64,000 bases of DNA from an uncultured Bacteroidaceae bacterium (GTDB lineage Bacteria; Bacteroidota; Bacteroidia; Bacteroidales; Bacteroidaceae), in assembly GCA_944321635.1 (NCBI GenBank), contig CALULY010000005.1:62001-126000 (forward strand), written 5' to 3'. A model generated the notes under the pieces. The model did not search any database. It was not told the DNA's origin and saw nothing but the letters and a program-made list of their open reading frames with translations. Made by a program: the position numbers and the translations under genes. Of this stretch, positions 15,414-24,668 are shown in pieces. How positions within the stretch are numbered: the stretch's first letter is position 1; the number at the start of each line of letters is the position of its first letter.

Positions 15414-16175
15414 ATGAAGAGATTCATTCCTTTCGTTGCATTGGCTTTTGCCATTGCATTCACCAGCTGTGATGACAGCACGGACAACGGCGGCACAAAC
15501 GAGCAACCGGATGTGAGGGTCATAACGTTCAACGGTTTGCTCACCGCGCCCGAGACGGAATTTGTCGGCCAGAAGGACAGCCTGCCCGAGGGCAGCTACT
15601 ACTACCCCGACACGTTCAAGGACAAGGACGGGTTGTGCGAGTTCACACATTACGCCTCGACCTTCGGCGACTCCTTTGGGGGCGGGTTCACCTACACCAA
15701 CAAGACGGACACGACGACCAACGCCTACACCAACAGCGCGGTGATCACCGGGCGCGGGGTCAGCGGGGACACCTACCTGGTGTGCAATGCCGACACCTAC
15801 GCGGGCAACACTTTCGTGTCGAGGGTGGCTGAGATACGCTTCGCCCAAGCGTTGACGGTGCAGTCGGCGTGGTTTGCAAACGCCACTTACGCCTATCTCC
15901 AGATGCGGGACGGCGGCATAGGCAAGGCCTTCGGGGCGGGCGACTGGTACAAAGTGACCGTGCGCGGCTGGCTTGACGGCGAGGAGACGGGGACGGTGGA
16001 TGTCTATCTCGCCGAGGACGGGTTCATATCGGACACCTGGCAGCAGCACGACCTGACCGCGCTGGGGACGGTGGACATGGTGGACTTCACCTTTGACTCG
16101 ACGGACAAGGGCGAATGGGGGATGAACAACCCGGCATACTTCTGCATGGACGCCCTGACACTGCGGCTCGACTGA
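15414..16175 (+). CDS. Surface lipoprotein of the B12 locus, DUF4465 (BtuH-like)
   Basis: 253 residues. A lipoprotein signal (MKRFIPFVALAFAIAFTSC, Cys 19) is followed by the acidic DDSTDNG. The mature domain (ITFNGLLTAPETEFVG..., SYYYPDTFKDKDGL, FTHYASTFGDSFGGGFTYTN, TYLVCNADTY, IRFAQALTVQSAWFANATYA, YFCMDALTLRLD) has the features of the DUF4465 family of beta-sandwich proteins. Family members lying in Bacteroides cobalamin loci include cell-surface B12-binding proteins called BtuH. It is the first gene after the cobalamin riboswitch and precedes a BtuB-like receptor, which supports B12 capture. DUF4465 assignment strong; B12 binding inferred. Confidence 0.8.
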   Translation: MKRFIPFVALAFAIAFTSCDDSTDNGGTNEQPDVRVITFNGLLTAPETEFVGQKDSLPEGSYYYPDTFKDKDGLCEFTHYASTFGDSFGGGFTYTNKTDTTTNAYTNSAVITGRGVSGDTYLVCNADTYAGNTFVSRVAEIRFAQALTVQSAWFANATYAYLQMRDGGIGKAFGAGDWYKVTVRGWLDGEETGTVDVYLAEDGFISDTWQQHDLTALGTVDMVDFTFDSTDKGEWGMNNPAYFCMDALTLRLD

Positions 16176-16260
16176 ACGGATGTGACGTGCGGCACGCCTG
16201 ACGACTGCGGAGGGCGTGCCGTTGGTTTTCAAATATACCATTATAAATATCACCACTGAG

Positions 16261-18264
16261 ATGAACCGTCCCGCCGCCTTGCTGCTGGCCTCGTGCCTCG
16301 CCCTCCCCGCCCTGCCGTCGGAGGTCGCCGACTCTGTGCGCACTGTCGGCATAGACGCCGTGACCGTCACCGCCGACAGGCGTGCCAAAGACCTGAGGGC
16401 GGCCGTCCCGACGCAGGCACTCGACGCGGCGGAGATGCGGAGCCTTGGCGCGTTGCAACTGTCGGACGCGGTGAAAATGATGGGCGGGGCGATCATAAAG
16501 GACTATGGCGGCATCGGGGGTCTCAAGACCGTCTCGGTGCGCAGCCTTGGTGCGGCGCACACCGGCGTGGTGCTTGACGGCGTGCCTGTCACCGACGCGC
16601 AGACGGGACAGATAGACCTCGGGCGTTTTGCCCTCGACGGCGTTGAGAACATCACGCTGTCGGGCGGGCAGGAGGACGGCATCTTGATGTCGGCACGGCA
16701 GTATGCCTCGGCCAGCACCTTGGCAATCAAGACCGCCCGCCCCACGTTCACGGGCAAGGCTGTCAACATCGCCGCATCGGTCAAGGGCGGCAGTTTCGGT
16801 TTTGTCAACCCGTCATTGAGGCTCGACGGCCACCTGGGCGAGCGGCTGGCATTGAGCGTGAGCGGAGACTACACCCATGTCAGGGGTGATTACCCCTACC
16901 GCCAGGACAACGGGAACGCGACGGTCGAGCGGCGGAGAGAGAACTCCGACATCGACAGCTGGCACGTCGAGACCAACCTCTTCGGGAGCTTCGACGGAGG
17001 GCGGGAGTTGACGGCCAAGGCCTATTACTACGCCTCCGAGCGGGGTCTGCCCACCAACATCCTTTACAACGAGTTTGCCGGACAACGGCTCTGGGACAGG
17101 AATTTCTTCCTCCAGGGGAAATACACGCGGAGGTACGGCCACCGCTGGGCATTGTCGGCGACGGGCAAGTGGAACAGGAGTTACAACCGCTACTATGACC
17201 CAGTGGTCTACAACGCCAAGGGCTACGACGACGAGCGTTACCGGCAGGATGAGGGCTACGTGTCGGCGGCGGTGTCGTACAGGCCGTTGGAATGCCTGTC
17301 CCTGTCACTGGCCACGGACGGCATCGTCAACGCTATGAACGCGACGTTGCACGAGTTTGCAGTGCCAGTGCGCTACACCCTGCTCAACGTGTTGGCGGCA
17401 CGCTATGTCCACGAGCGTCTGACGGTCTCGGCCTCGGTGCTCTCGACCGCCACGCACGAGACGGTGCATCGCGGTGTGGCCGCGCCTGGCAGGCATCGTC
17501 TCTCCCCGGCGGTGTCGCTGTCGGCAAAGCCATTTGGGGGCGAAGACTTCAGGATACGTCTCATGTACAAGGATGTGTTCCGGCTGCCGACGTTCAATGA
17601 CTTGTACTATGGCACGGTCGGCACGCGCACCCTGCTCCCAGAGAAGGCGATGCAACTCGACGGCGGCATCACATGGATGAAGCTGCCGCGCGGCTGGGTC
17701 TCGCGGTGGTCGGTGACGGCGGATGCATTCTACAACCGAGTGACGGACAAGATTGTCGCCGTGCCCACCAAGAATCTTTTCATCTGGAGCATGATGAACA
17801 TCGGGCGGGTCGATGTGAAAGGCGTTGAGACGACCGCCGAGATCCAGTTTGACTTCCCTGGCCGCGTCGCCGCCACCGTGTCGGGGAGCTACACATGGCA
17901 GAGGGCGTTGGACAAGACGAGCAGCACGGAGATGCCCTACAAGGCGACATTCAACCACCAGATCCCCTACACGCCGCGCCACTCGGGCTCGGTCAGGGCG
18001 GCAATCACGATGCCGTGGGTGAACCTGGGATGGACGATGGTCGCGTCGGGGGAGAGATACTGCAACCAATACAACTCGCCCGAGTACCGCCTGGACGGCT
18101 ACTGCGAACACAACCTCACCGCCTGGCGCGAATTCACCGTGCGTGCCGTGCGGCTGAAGGTGCAGGCCGAGGTGCTCAACGTAGGGGGCGGCAACTATGA
18201 AGTAGTAAAGAACTACCCCATGCCCGGCAGGCAACTGCGCGCCGGGGTGGTGGTCAACTATTAA
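16261..18264 (+). CDS. btuB: TonB-dependent vitamin B12 receptor (BtuB-like)
   Basis: 667 residues from ATG 16261 (MNRPAALLLASCLALPALPS, a signal peptide). A TonB box (DAVTVTA, about 38-44) precedes the plug domain (about 50-165; MRSLGALQLSDAVKMMGG, YGGIGGLKTVSVRSLGAAHT, VLDGVPVTDAQTGQIDLGRF). The 22-strand barrel ends in the usual aromatic C-terminus. It drives cobalamin across the outer membrane using TonB/ExbBD energy. The riboswitch upstream and the BtuG-like gene 9 bp downstream make the substrate nearly certain, although related receptors import other corrinoids. An upstream in-frame ATG (16216) lacks a signal peptide context. Confidence 0.93.
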   Translation: MNRPAALLLASCLALPALPSEVADSVRTVGIDAVTVTADRRAKDLRAAVPTQALDAAEMRSLGALQLSDAVKMMGGAIIKDYGGIGGLKTVSVRSLGAAHTGVVLDGVPVTDAQTGQIDLGRFALDGVENITLSGGQEDGILMSARQYASASTLAIKTARPTFTGKAVNIAASVKGGSFGFVNPSLRLDGHLGERLALSVSGDYTHVRGDYPYRQDNGNATVERRRENSDIDSWHVETNLFGSFDGGRELTAKAYYYASERGLPTNILYNEFAGQRLWDRNFFLQGKYTRRYGHRWALSATGKWNRSYNRYYDPVVYNAKGYDDERYRQDEGYVSAAVSYRPLECLSLSLATDGIVNAMNATLHEFAVPVRYTLLNVLAARYVHERLTVSASVLSTATHETVHRGVAAPGRHRLSPAVSLSAKPFGGEDFRIRLMYKDVFRLPTFNDLYYGTVGTRTLLPEKAMQLDGGITWMKLPRGWVSRWSVTADAFYNRVTDKIVAVPTKNLFIWSMMNIGRVDVKGVETTAEIQFDFPGRVAATVSGSYTWQRALDKTSSTEMPYKATFNHQIPYTPRHSGSVRAAITMPWVNLGWTMVASGERYCNQYNSPEYRLDGYCEHNLTAWREFTVRAVRLKVQAEVLNVGGGNYEVVKNYPMPGRQLRAGVVVNY

Positions 18265-18272
18265 GCATCAGC

Positions 18273-20234
18273 ATGAACAAGACATTAGCATCAGCCATCA
18301 TCGCCGCCTGCGCCTTGGCATCGGTCTCGTGCGACGACGAGATCAGATGGGAGACGGGCGGTGACACCCCCGTCTCGTCGGAGTTCGCCGGGATGTACAT
18401 CCTGTGCGAGGGGTTATACAACATGAACAACAGCCTGCTGGCCTACTATGACTTCACCAGCGGCACGATGCTCTCGTTCCAGGATCCCGGGATGGGCGGG
18501 GCGGACAAGACGAGCCATGACTTCTTCAAGATGGTGAACGGCCGCCGCCTGGGTGACACGGCCAACGATTTGCAACGCTACGGGTCAAAGCTGTGGTGCG
18601 TCGTCAACGTCTCAAGCCAGGTCGAGGTGATGGATCTGCATTCGGGCCGCTCGCTCGCCCAGATAGGGCTGTTCGGCGACGACGGCGCGGGACGGCAGCC
18701 GAGGAACATAGCTTTCAGCGGCAGCAAGGCCTACGTCTGCAACTTTGACGGGACTGTCGCAATGATCGACACCGCCTCGCTCGCCGTGGAACGCCTTGCC
18801 ACCGTCGGCCGCAACCCCGACGGGCTGTGCGTGGCGGCGGGCAAGCTCTATGTCTCCAACTCCGGCGGGCTGGACGAGGCGAACCCCGACAACACCGTCT
18901 CGGTCATCGACCTGACGACGTTCACCGAGACGCGGCGCATCACCGTGGGCTACAACCCGGGGGCCATAGGGGCAGACGAGGCAGGCAACCTGTACGTCGT
19001 CTCCAGGGGAAGATATGATTACGCCAGCGGCGAATACGACTGCCGCCTGCACCGCATCGACACGGGGACGGACACGGTGGCGGCGACGCTGGATGTGCCG
19101 GTGATGAACTTTTGCATAGCCGGTGGCCGCGCCTATATGTACAGCTACGGCTCGGGACGTGAGGCCATCAAGGTGATGGACACCGCCACGGGCGAGATCA
19201 TCGACGAGAGTTTCGTCAAGGACGGCACGACGTTCACCAACGCCTACGAGATAGCCGTCAACCCCTACACCGGTGATGTCTACGTCGCCGACGCCCAGAA
19301 CTACACGGTCAACGGCACTGTCACGTGCTTCGGGCAGGACGGGCGGCGCAAATTCACCATAGACGCCTGCGGCATAAACCCCAACTCCATCGTGTTCGTC
19401 GGCGACGAGGTGCAGCCCGGGAGCGGTGGCGGCGGCACGGGGGGCGGCGACGAAGGCTTCTTCATAGACCGCGTGTTTGACTACACCCCCGGCGCGGGGC
19501 AGTTTGTCAACCAGCTGCCGCCCTACACACCGGGTGACGACGCGGCTGCGATGCGTGCCAAATGCCTCGACAGGCTGTCACGCGGGCAGTTGGTCTCGCT
19601 GGGAGGCTTCGGGGGCACGATTACCGTCGGGATGAGCCGCCCCATCGAGAACAAGGAAGGCGCACGCGACTTCCGCGTGCTCGGCAACGCCATCGACGGG
19701 AGTGCCGAGCCTGGCATAGTGATGGTCTCACGCGACGACAACGGCAACGGGTTGCCGGATGACGAGTGGTACGAACTGCGCGGCAGCGAATATGACAATC
19801 CCGCTACCCTGCGCCGTTACTCCGTCACCTACCATCGCCCGGCAGCCGACACCGACCCCGTGCGCTGGACGGACGACATGGGCGGCGAGGGCTACATCGA
19901 GCGCACCATCCATCCCCAGAGCTTCTACCCCGGGTGGCTGACGGCCGACAGCTACACCCTGACGGGTTCGCGGCTGCCCGACAACGGCATCTGGGACGAG
20001 GCGGCAGGGGTGTGGGACATGACAGCCTATGCCTACGGTTATGCCGACAACCTGCCCAACAGCGGCGAAGGCAGTTGCATGGACATCGACTGGGCGGTGG
20101 ATGCCGACGGCGAGGCGGTGCGGCTCGACGCGGTGGACTTTGTGCGCATCTACACCGCAGTCAACCAACAGATCCCGTCGGGACTGCTCGGGGAGCTATC
20201 GACTGAGGTGGCCGGCATCGTCCCCGTCGATTGA
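18273..20234 (+). CDS. BtuG-like beta-propeller lipoprotein fused to a C-terminal surface domain
   Basis: 653 residues. Lipoprotein signal MNKTLASAIIAACALASVSC (Cys 20) with DDE after it. Residues about 35-375 are a YncE-like seven-bladed propeller (FAGMYILCEGLYNMNNS, LWCVVNVSSQVEVMDLHSGR, LYVSNSGGLD, VSVIDLTTFTETRRITVGYN), as in BtuG, the surface protein that binds B12 with extreme affinity and lids BtuB. A Gly-rich linker (about 385-395) leads to a second domain (about 397-653) with GGFGGTITVGMSRPI, a Ca-binding-like DDNGNGLPDDEWYELRGSEY and DFVRIYTAVN. That domain is usually annotated only as a Bacteroidota cell-surface protein. Starts 9 bp after btuB. Confidence 0.85.
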   Translation: MNKTLASAIIAACALASVSCDDEIRWETGGDTPVSSEFAGMYILCEGLYNMNNSLLAYYDFTSGTMLSFQDPGMGGADKTSHDFFKMVNGRRLGDTANDLQRYGSKLWCVVNVSSQVEVMDLHSGRSLAQIGLFGDDGAGRQPRNIAFSGSKAYVCNFDGTVAMIDTASLAVERLATVGRNPDGLCVAAGKLYVSNSGGLDEANPDNTVSVIDLTTFTETRRITVGYNPGAIGADEAGNLYVVSRGRYDYASGEYDCRLHRIDTGTDTVAATLDVPVMNFCIAGGRAYMYSYGSGREAIKVMDTATGEIIDESFVKDGTTFTNAYEIAVNPYTGDVYVADAQNYTVNGTVTCFGQDGRRKFTIDACGINPNSIVFVGDEVQPGSGGGGTGGGDEGFFIDRVFDYTPGAGQFVNQLPPYTPGDDAAAMRAKCLDRLSRGQLVSLGGFGGTITVGMSRPIENKEGARDFRVLGNAIDGSAEPGIVMVSRDDNGNGLPDDEWYELRGSEYDNPATLRRYSVTYHRPAADTDPVRWTDDMGGEGYIERTIHPQSFYPGWLTADSYTLTGSRLPDNGIWDEAAGVWDMTAYAYGYADNLPNSGEGSCMDIDWAVDADGEAVRLDAVDFVRIYTAVNQQIPSGLLGELSTEVAGIVPVD

Positions 20235-20295
20235 CGCGGCGGGGATGCGCGACACCGCTGCGAGGGGCATAATGGGGCGGTCGGCGCGGGGTGCT

Positions 20296-20358
20296 TTGTA
20301 AGTGGCAGTTACAAAGATTGTAAGTGACGGTTACAACCTTTGTAAGTCGCAGTTACAA
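20296..20358. repeat. Array of three 19-bp palindromes, 22-bp period (array B)
   Basis: Units TTGTAAGTnnnAGTTACAA, or close variants, lie at 20296-20314, 20318-20336 and 20340-20358. The exact 22-bp period and the left half-site TTGTAAGT match arrays A and C; right half-sites vary as AGTTACAA or GGTTACAA. It lies between the B12 operon and the GH92 gene, both on the plus strand. No T-run follows, so it is not an ordinary terminator. Confidence 0.9.
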
Positions 20359-20422
20359 AAGACCCCGTTGCCGTGAAGCCCGTATGCCGCCGCGCGGAAT
20401 GCCTGTTGCAATCAAAAATGTT

Positions 20423-20430
20423 TATCTTTG
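20423..20430 (+). promoter_or_regulatory. -7 promoter box for the GH92 gene
   Basis: TATCTTTG, an exact TAnnTTTG match, 42 bp before the ATG at 20473. The box lies between the earlier in-frame start and the chosen start, supporting the latter. Confidence 0.6.
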
Positions 20431-20472
20431 GCAATCAAATCGCATTGCGACCAAACATTAAACCTAACGTAT

Positions 20473-22674
20473 ATGAGAATCAGAAAGATTGCTTTGCCGC
20501 TCCTGGCAGGAGCATTGGCATTGGTGTCTTGCGGCGGCGACGACGCGGCGACGAGAGACCTGACCGCATTCGTCAACCCGATGATCGGGACGGCTGACAA
20601 CGGGCACACGTTCCCCGGGGCGTGCCTGCCGATGGGCATGGTGCAGGCCAGTCCCGAGACGGGTGCTGTGGGATGGCGTTATTGTTCAGGCTACAACTAT
20701 GCCGACTCGTTGATTTGGGGCTTCTCGCAGACGCACCTCAACGGCACGGGATGCCTTGACCTGGGCGACGTGCTCATCCAACCCGTCACGGGGAGGCGGA
20801 TGAGGGACGACTACCGCAGCCGCTTTGACAAGGCGACGGAGGAGGCGACGCCGGGCTACTATGCAGTGCGCCTCGACGACTACGGCGTGCGTGCCGAGAT
20901 GACGGCGACGGCGAGGACGGCGGCCTACCGCTTCACTTACGAGGATGCCGACAGCGCCGCCCTGCTGATTGACTTGCAACACGGCATGGCATGGAACGAG
21001 AAGCAGTACCACACCCATGTCCTCTCGTGCGAATCGCGCTGGGTTGACGATATGACGTTGGAGGGCCATGTGGTCTCTAAGGTGTGGGCGGAGCAGCAAC
21101 TCTACTTCGTCCTCAAGCTGAGCCGCCCTGTGACGGGCACGGCCTTGCTGCCCAAGCAGGAGGGTGAACGCGGCGACCGGTGGATCGCGTCGCTCGACAT
21201 GGCGGCGGGGGACACCCTCGGGGTGCGCATCAGCCTGTCCGCTGTCGGCCTTGACGGTGCCCGCGCCAACATGGAGGCGGAGTCTGACGGCAAGACATTC
21301 GACGGCCTGCGCCTTGCGGCAAAGGACAAGTGGAACGACGTGCTGTCGCGCGTCACCATCGAGGGTAGTGAGGATCAAAAGGAAAGTTTCTACACGTCGA
21401 TGTACCACCTCTTCGTGCAGCCGACGGACATTGCCGACGTGGATGGCCGCTACCGTGGGGCGGACGACTCGGTTTACACGGCCGAGGGAGGACACTACTT
21501 CAGCACATTCTCGACGTGGGACACATTCAGGGCGGCGCACCCGCTCTACACCATCATAGATCCGGAGGCGGTGGCAGGTTTCGTGCAGACGATGACGGCG
21601 CACGCTGATGTGCAGGGCTACTTGCCCATCTGGTCGTTGTGGGGCAAGGAGACATTCACGATGATAGGCAATCACTCGGCCTCGGTCATCGCAGAGGCAT
21701 ACATGAAAGGCATAAAGGGCTTTGATGCCGAGAGGGCATACGACGCGATCAGGAAGAGCCTGACGACCTCGCACATCCGCAGCGACTGGGAGACCTATGA
21801 CACCTACGGCTACTATCCCAAGGACAAGGTGGATGCCGAGTCGGTGTCGCGCACGCTGGAGGCTTGTTACGACGACTATGCTGCGGCGGTGATGGCGGAG
21901 ACACTGGGCAAGGCTGATGACGCTGAGTTCTTCCGCAACCGCTCGTTGAACTACAAGAACCTCTTTGACACGACCACCATGCTGATGCGTCCCAAGCTGT
22001 CGAGCGGCGAGTGGCTCACGCCATTCGACCCGTTCAGCCTCGCCCATGCCGAGAGCGTGGGGGGCGACTACACCGAGGGCAACGCATGGCAGTACACGTG
22101 GCACGTGATGCAGGATGTCGATGGGCTGATCGGTCTATATGGCGGCAAGGAGGCGTTCCTGGCCAAGCTCGACTCGTTGTTCATCTACGACGCCTCGCTG
22201 ATGGGCGACGGGTTGTCGGACGTGACGGGGCTCATCGGTCTCTATGCGCACGGCAACGAGCCGAGCCACCACGTCGCCTACCTCTACGCCATGGCGGGCC
22301 GCCCGTCACGGACGCAAGAGCTGGTGCGCGAGCTGTGCGACACCAAGTACATCAACAAGCCTGACGGTCTGTGCGGCAACGACGACTGCGGGCAGATGTC
22401 GGCGTGGTACATCTTCAGCGTCGCGGGCTTCTATCCCGTCGATCCGGTTTCGTGCAAGTATGTGCTCGGTGCGCCGCAAGTGCCGTCCGTCACGTTTGAC
22501 CTTGACGGAGGGAAGCAATTCAAGGTAGTGGCCGAGGGACTGAGTACCGAGAACAAATATGTCGAGAGCGTCACGCTCGACGGGCAACCCTACGAACAGG
22601 GATACATCACCCACGACGACATCATGCGGGGCGGGACGCTGACATTCAAGATGTGCGCCGAGCCGAAAGACTGA
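20473..22674 (+). CDS. GH92 alpha-mannosidase lipoprotein
   Basis: 733 residues. Lipoprotein signal MRIRKIALPLLAGALALVSC (Cys 20). The GH92 hallmarks are present: VNPMIGTADNGHTFPGACLP near the N-terminus, GWRYCSGYNYADSLIWGFSQ with THLNGTGC, the central FSTWDTFRAAHPLYTI and, near the C-terminus, LCGNDDCGQMSAWYIFSVAG. These are calcium-dependent exo-alpha-mannosidases, mostly alpha-1,2, that trim N-glycans or yeast mannan. The lipid anchor places it in the outer membrane or periplasm. No SusC/D pair or regulator accompanies it, so it is a stand-alone enzyme here. Ends at a terminator hairpin. Confidence 0.95.
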   Translation: MRIRKIALPLLAGALALVSCGGDDAATRDLTAFVNPMIGTADNGHTFPGACLPMGMVQASPETGAVGWRYCSGYNYADSLIWGFSQTHLNGTGCLDLGDVLIQPVTGRRMRDDYRSRFDKATEEATPGYYAVRLDDYGVRAEMTATARTAAYRFTYEDADSAALLIDLQHGMAWNEKQYHTHVLSCESRWVDDMTLEGHVVSKVWAEQQLYFVLKLSRPVTGTALLPKQEGERGDRWIASLDMAAGDTLGVRISLSAVGLDGARANMEAESDGKTFDGLRLAAKDKWNDVLSRVTIEGSEDQKESFYTSMYHLFVQPTDIADVDGRYRGADDSVYTAEGGHYFSTFSTWDTFRAAHPLYTIIDPEAVAGFVQTMTAHADVQGYLPIWSLWGKETFTMIGNHSASVIAEAYMKGIKGFDAERAYDAIRKSLTTSHIRSDWETYDTYGYYPKDKVDAESVSRTLEACYDDYAAAVMAETLGKADDAEFFRNRSLNYKNLFDTTTMLMRPKLSSGEWLTPFDPFSLAHAESVGGDYTEGNAWQYTWHVMQDVDGLIGLYGGKEAFLAKLDSLFIYDASLMGDGLSDVTGLIGLYAHGNEPSHHVAYLYAMAGRPSRTQELVRELCDTKYINKPDGLCGNDDCGQMSAWYIFSVAGFYPVDPVSCKYVLGAPQVPSVTFDLDGGKQFKVVAEGLSTENKYVESVTLDGQPYEQGYITHDDIMRGGTLTFKMCAEPKD

Positions 22675-22698
22675 CCGCCAGACGCGGAACGGACAACA

Positions 22699-22737
22699 GG
22701 GCAGCCGTCACGAGGAACATCGTGGCGGCTGCCCTTG
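22699..22737 (+). terminator. Hairpin terminator after the GH92 gene
   Basis: GGGCAGCCG (22699-22707) pairs with CGGCTGCCC (22726-22734), with an inner CACGA/TCGTG stem. The T-run is weak (TT, then GGTTTT). Confidence 0.75.
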
Positions 22738-22768
22738 GTTTTGCAGGCATTCACCTCGCACAGCCCTA

Positions 22769-23061
22769 GTGGAGTGTTTTGTCCTGAGTGCACCACTGAT
22801 AGAATACCATTTTTTATATGGAAGCGAAACACGTGGAGATGCACGCCCGGATAGTGACATTGACTTGTTGGTGTTAGTTGATGGCAATAAACTTAGTGTA
22901 ACGGAGGAAGACCGCATCATAGCCCCTCTTTATGACATAGAGATAGAGACCGGCGTGCAGATTAACGCACGTGTCTTGTTGAAAAAGGCATGGGGTAACT
23001 TGCCTTTCCGCACTCCGTTTCATATTATATTAATGTAATGAAAGAAGGGATTACGCTATGA
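22769..23061 (+). pseudogene. MNT-type nucleotidyltransferase, frameshifted near the 3' end
   Basis: The frame from 22769 encodes 89 residues with the nucleotidyltransferase motif FLYGSETRGDARPDSDIDLL and then YDIEIETGVQINARVLLKKA, typical of minimal nucleotidyltransferases (MntA type). It stops at 23038 after TPFHIILM. In the next frame the DNA reads NVMKEGITL and a stop at 23059-23061, exactly how such proteins normally end, so a frameshift near 23030 split the tail. That stop overlaps the ATG of the HEPN remnant as ATGA. The N-terminal helix is also short. In intact systems this protein adenylylates and neutralises the HEPN toxin. The pocket is AT-rich, suggesting acquired DNA now decaying. 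Confidence 0.7.
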
Positions 23062-23183
23062 AAGAAGAACTGAGCCTTGAAAACAGAGAGGCCTTGGTCG
23101 CTTATCGGTATCAACGTACCCAAGAGACCTTGGCTGAAATTCCTTTTTTAAATCAACAGGGATATTATTTTACACCATTATGA
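23058..23183 (+). pseudogene. HEPN-domain (HepT-like) gene remnant
   Basis: From ATG 23058 only 41 residues are read before a TGA: MKEELSLENREALVAYRYQR, then TQETLAEIPFLNQQGYYFTPL. This is the N-terminal helix of HEPN toxins that pair with MNT nucleotidyltransferases; intact proteins are about 110-130 residues and carry an RxxxxH active site that is missing here. Downstream A/T-rich DNA to about 23300 shows no rescue frame. Together with the upstream frameshifted gene it is a dead MNT/HEPN toxin-antitoxin module. Assignment rests on a short match plus the partner gene and the ATGA overlap. Confidence 0.55.
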
Positions 23184-23317
23184 CTTCAAAATCAAGAACG
23201 ATTTAAGCACACAGCATTTGCATTATCAGACAATTTAATTAATATTGCAAATGTTTACCAACTATTTTGATCAACACCCCATAGGGGGGGGGTAATTTAA
23301 TTTTTACAAAAAACCTG

Positions 23318-24646
23318 ATGAAATCACTGATGTGCCTCGCCGCCGCGACCTTCCTCTCCGCCTGCATCCATGCGCAACAGGCTTGGACGGTGGACGATTG
23401 CATGGCATTCGCCGTCGAGAACAACCGTGAGGTGCGGCAGGCGCGTCTGACGCTCGACTCCTACGCGGCGTTGCACCGTCAGGCCAAGGTGGCATTCACC
23501 CCCGCGTTGTCCGGGAGCGTGGGAGCGCAAACATCATTCGGCCGCTCGGTTGACCCGGCGACAAACACCTACGACAACGTTTCAAACTTCAACAACGCCT
23601 ATTCGCTCGCGTTCTCCCTCCCGCTGTTCAACGGGGGCGCGCTCATCAACGGGCTCAAGACCGCCAAGGCCAACCGCCTGATGGGCAAGACCGCGCTGCG
23701 CGAGACGGAGGACAATGTGATGCTTGAGGTCTTTGCCGCATTCATCGATGTGGCCTACTACGGCAAGATGGTCACGATGTCCGAGGCCAAACTGGATGAA
23801 AGCGAGACGACGCTCAAGCAGACCCGGAAGATGTTTGAACTGGGACTGAAAGGACAAGCCGATGTCGCCCAGCTCGAAGCTCAGGTGGCTGGCGACCGCT
23901 GGAACGTGACACACCAGCGCAACCTGCACGAGGGAGCTGTGCTGACGTTGAAGCAGAAGATGAACTACCCCTTTGGTGACACGCTCGTGCTCGACACCTC
24001 GTGCCCCGTGCCGCAGCCGGTGCCAGGGACGGCAAGCGGTGAGATCGTCGATTATGCCCTCGCCAACAACGCGACGGTGAGGAAGGCCTACTACTCCGCA
24101 CTCGCCGCAGACCACGAGGCCAAGGCGGCATTTGGTCGGCTGCTGCCGACGTTGACGGTCAACGGGGGCTATGCCACCAACTATTTCAAGTCGCTTGACG
24201 GGGGGCAATTCCCCAACTGGAAATCGCAGATGACCAACAACCGTGGCACATACATCGGTGTCACGCTGTCCGTCCCGCTGTTTTCCCGTCTGAGCGGGCT
24301 GACCTCGCTGCGCGTGGCACGCAACGACAGGCGCATCGCCAACGAGCAATATGCCGCAGGGCGAGAGGAGCTTGAGAAGCTCGTCCTGCAAGCCATCATG
24401 GACCGTGACGCTTACCGCCGCGAGACACTCCAGATGCAAGAAAAGGTGGCGGCGGACAGCATCGCCTACGGCATCACGCGCCGCAAGTTTGAGGAGGGTC
24501 TCATGTCGCCCATCGACCTCAAGACGGCGGCCGCCACGTTGCTTGAGAGCCGCGCCAACCTGGAACGCAGCAGGCTGACACTCGTGATGAAGTGCAAGCT
24601 GGTGGACTTCTACTCTGGCACGCCGCTCATCGGGAACAAGGATTGA
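23318..24646 (+). CDS. TolC-family outer-membrane efflux protein
   Basis: 442 residues with signal peptide MKSLMCLAAATFLSACIHAQ. Two tandem outer-membrane-efflux repeats follow: the first from about residue 25 (WTVDDCMAFAVENNREVRQA) and the second from about 240 (IVDYALANNATVRKAYYSAL), each a long alpha-helical hairpin with beta-barrel strands. It forms the outer-membrane channel of a tripartite pump. It heads an operon with an HlyD/MacA-like adaptor (22 bp downstream), an ABC ATPase and an FtsX-type permease, together one exporter. An AT-rich stretch with a G-run lies just upstream. Confidence 0.92.
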   Translation: MKSLMCLAAATFLSACIHAQQAWTVDDCMAFAVENNREVRQARLTLDSYAALHRQAKVAFTPALSGSVGAQTSFGRSVDPATNTYDNVSNFNNAYSLAFSLPLFNGGALINGLKTAKANRLMGKTALRETEDNVMLEVFAAFIDVAYYGKMVTMSEAKLDESETTLKQTRKMFELGLKGQADVAQLEAQVAGDRWNVTHQRNLHEGAVLTLKQKMNYPFGDTLVLDTSCPVPQPVPGTASGEIVDYALANNATVRKAYYSALAADHEAKAAFGRLLPTLTVNGGYATNYFKSLDGGQFPNWKSQMTNNRGTYIGVTLSVPLFSRLSGLTSLRVARNDRRIANEQYAAGREELEKLVLQAIMDRDAYRRETLQMQEKVAADSIAYGITRRKFEEGLMSPIDLKTAAATLLESRANLERSRLTLVMKCKLVDFYSGTPLIGNKD

Positions 24647-24668
24647 CAACGACACAACAGGCAAGGCA

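Noticed and set aside
20686..22104. 472-residue minus-strand ORF across the GH92 gene
   Set aside because: Antisense shadow of a clear GH92 enzyme; Arg/His/Val-rich with no recognisable motif.
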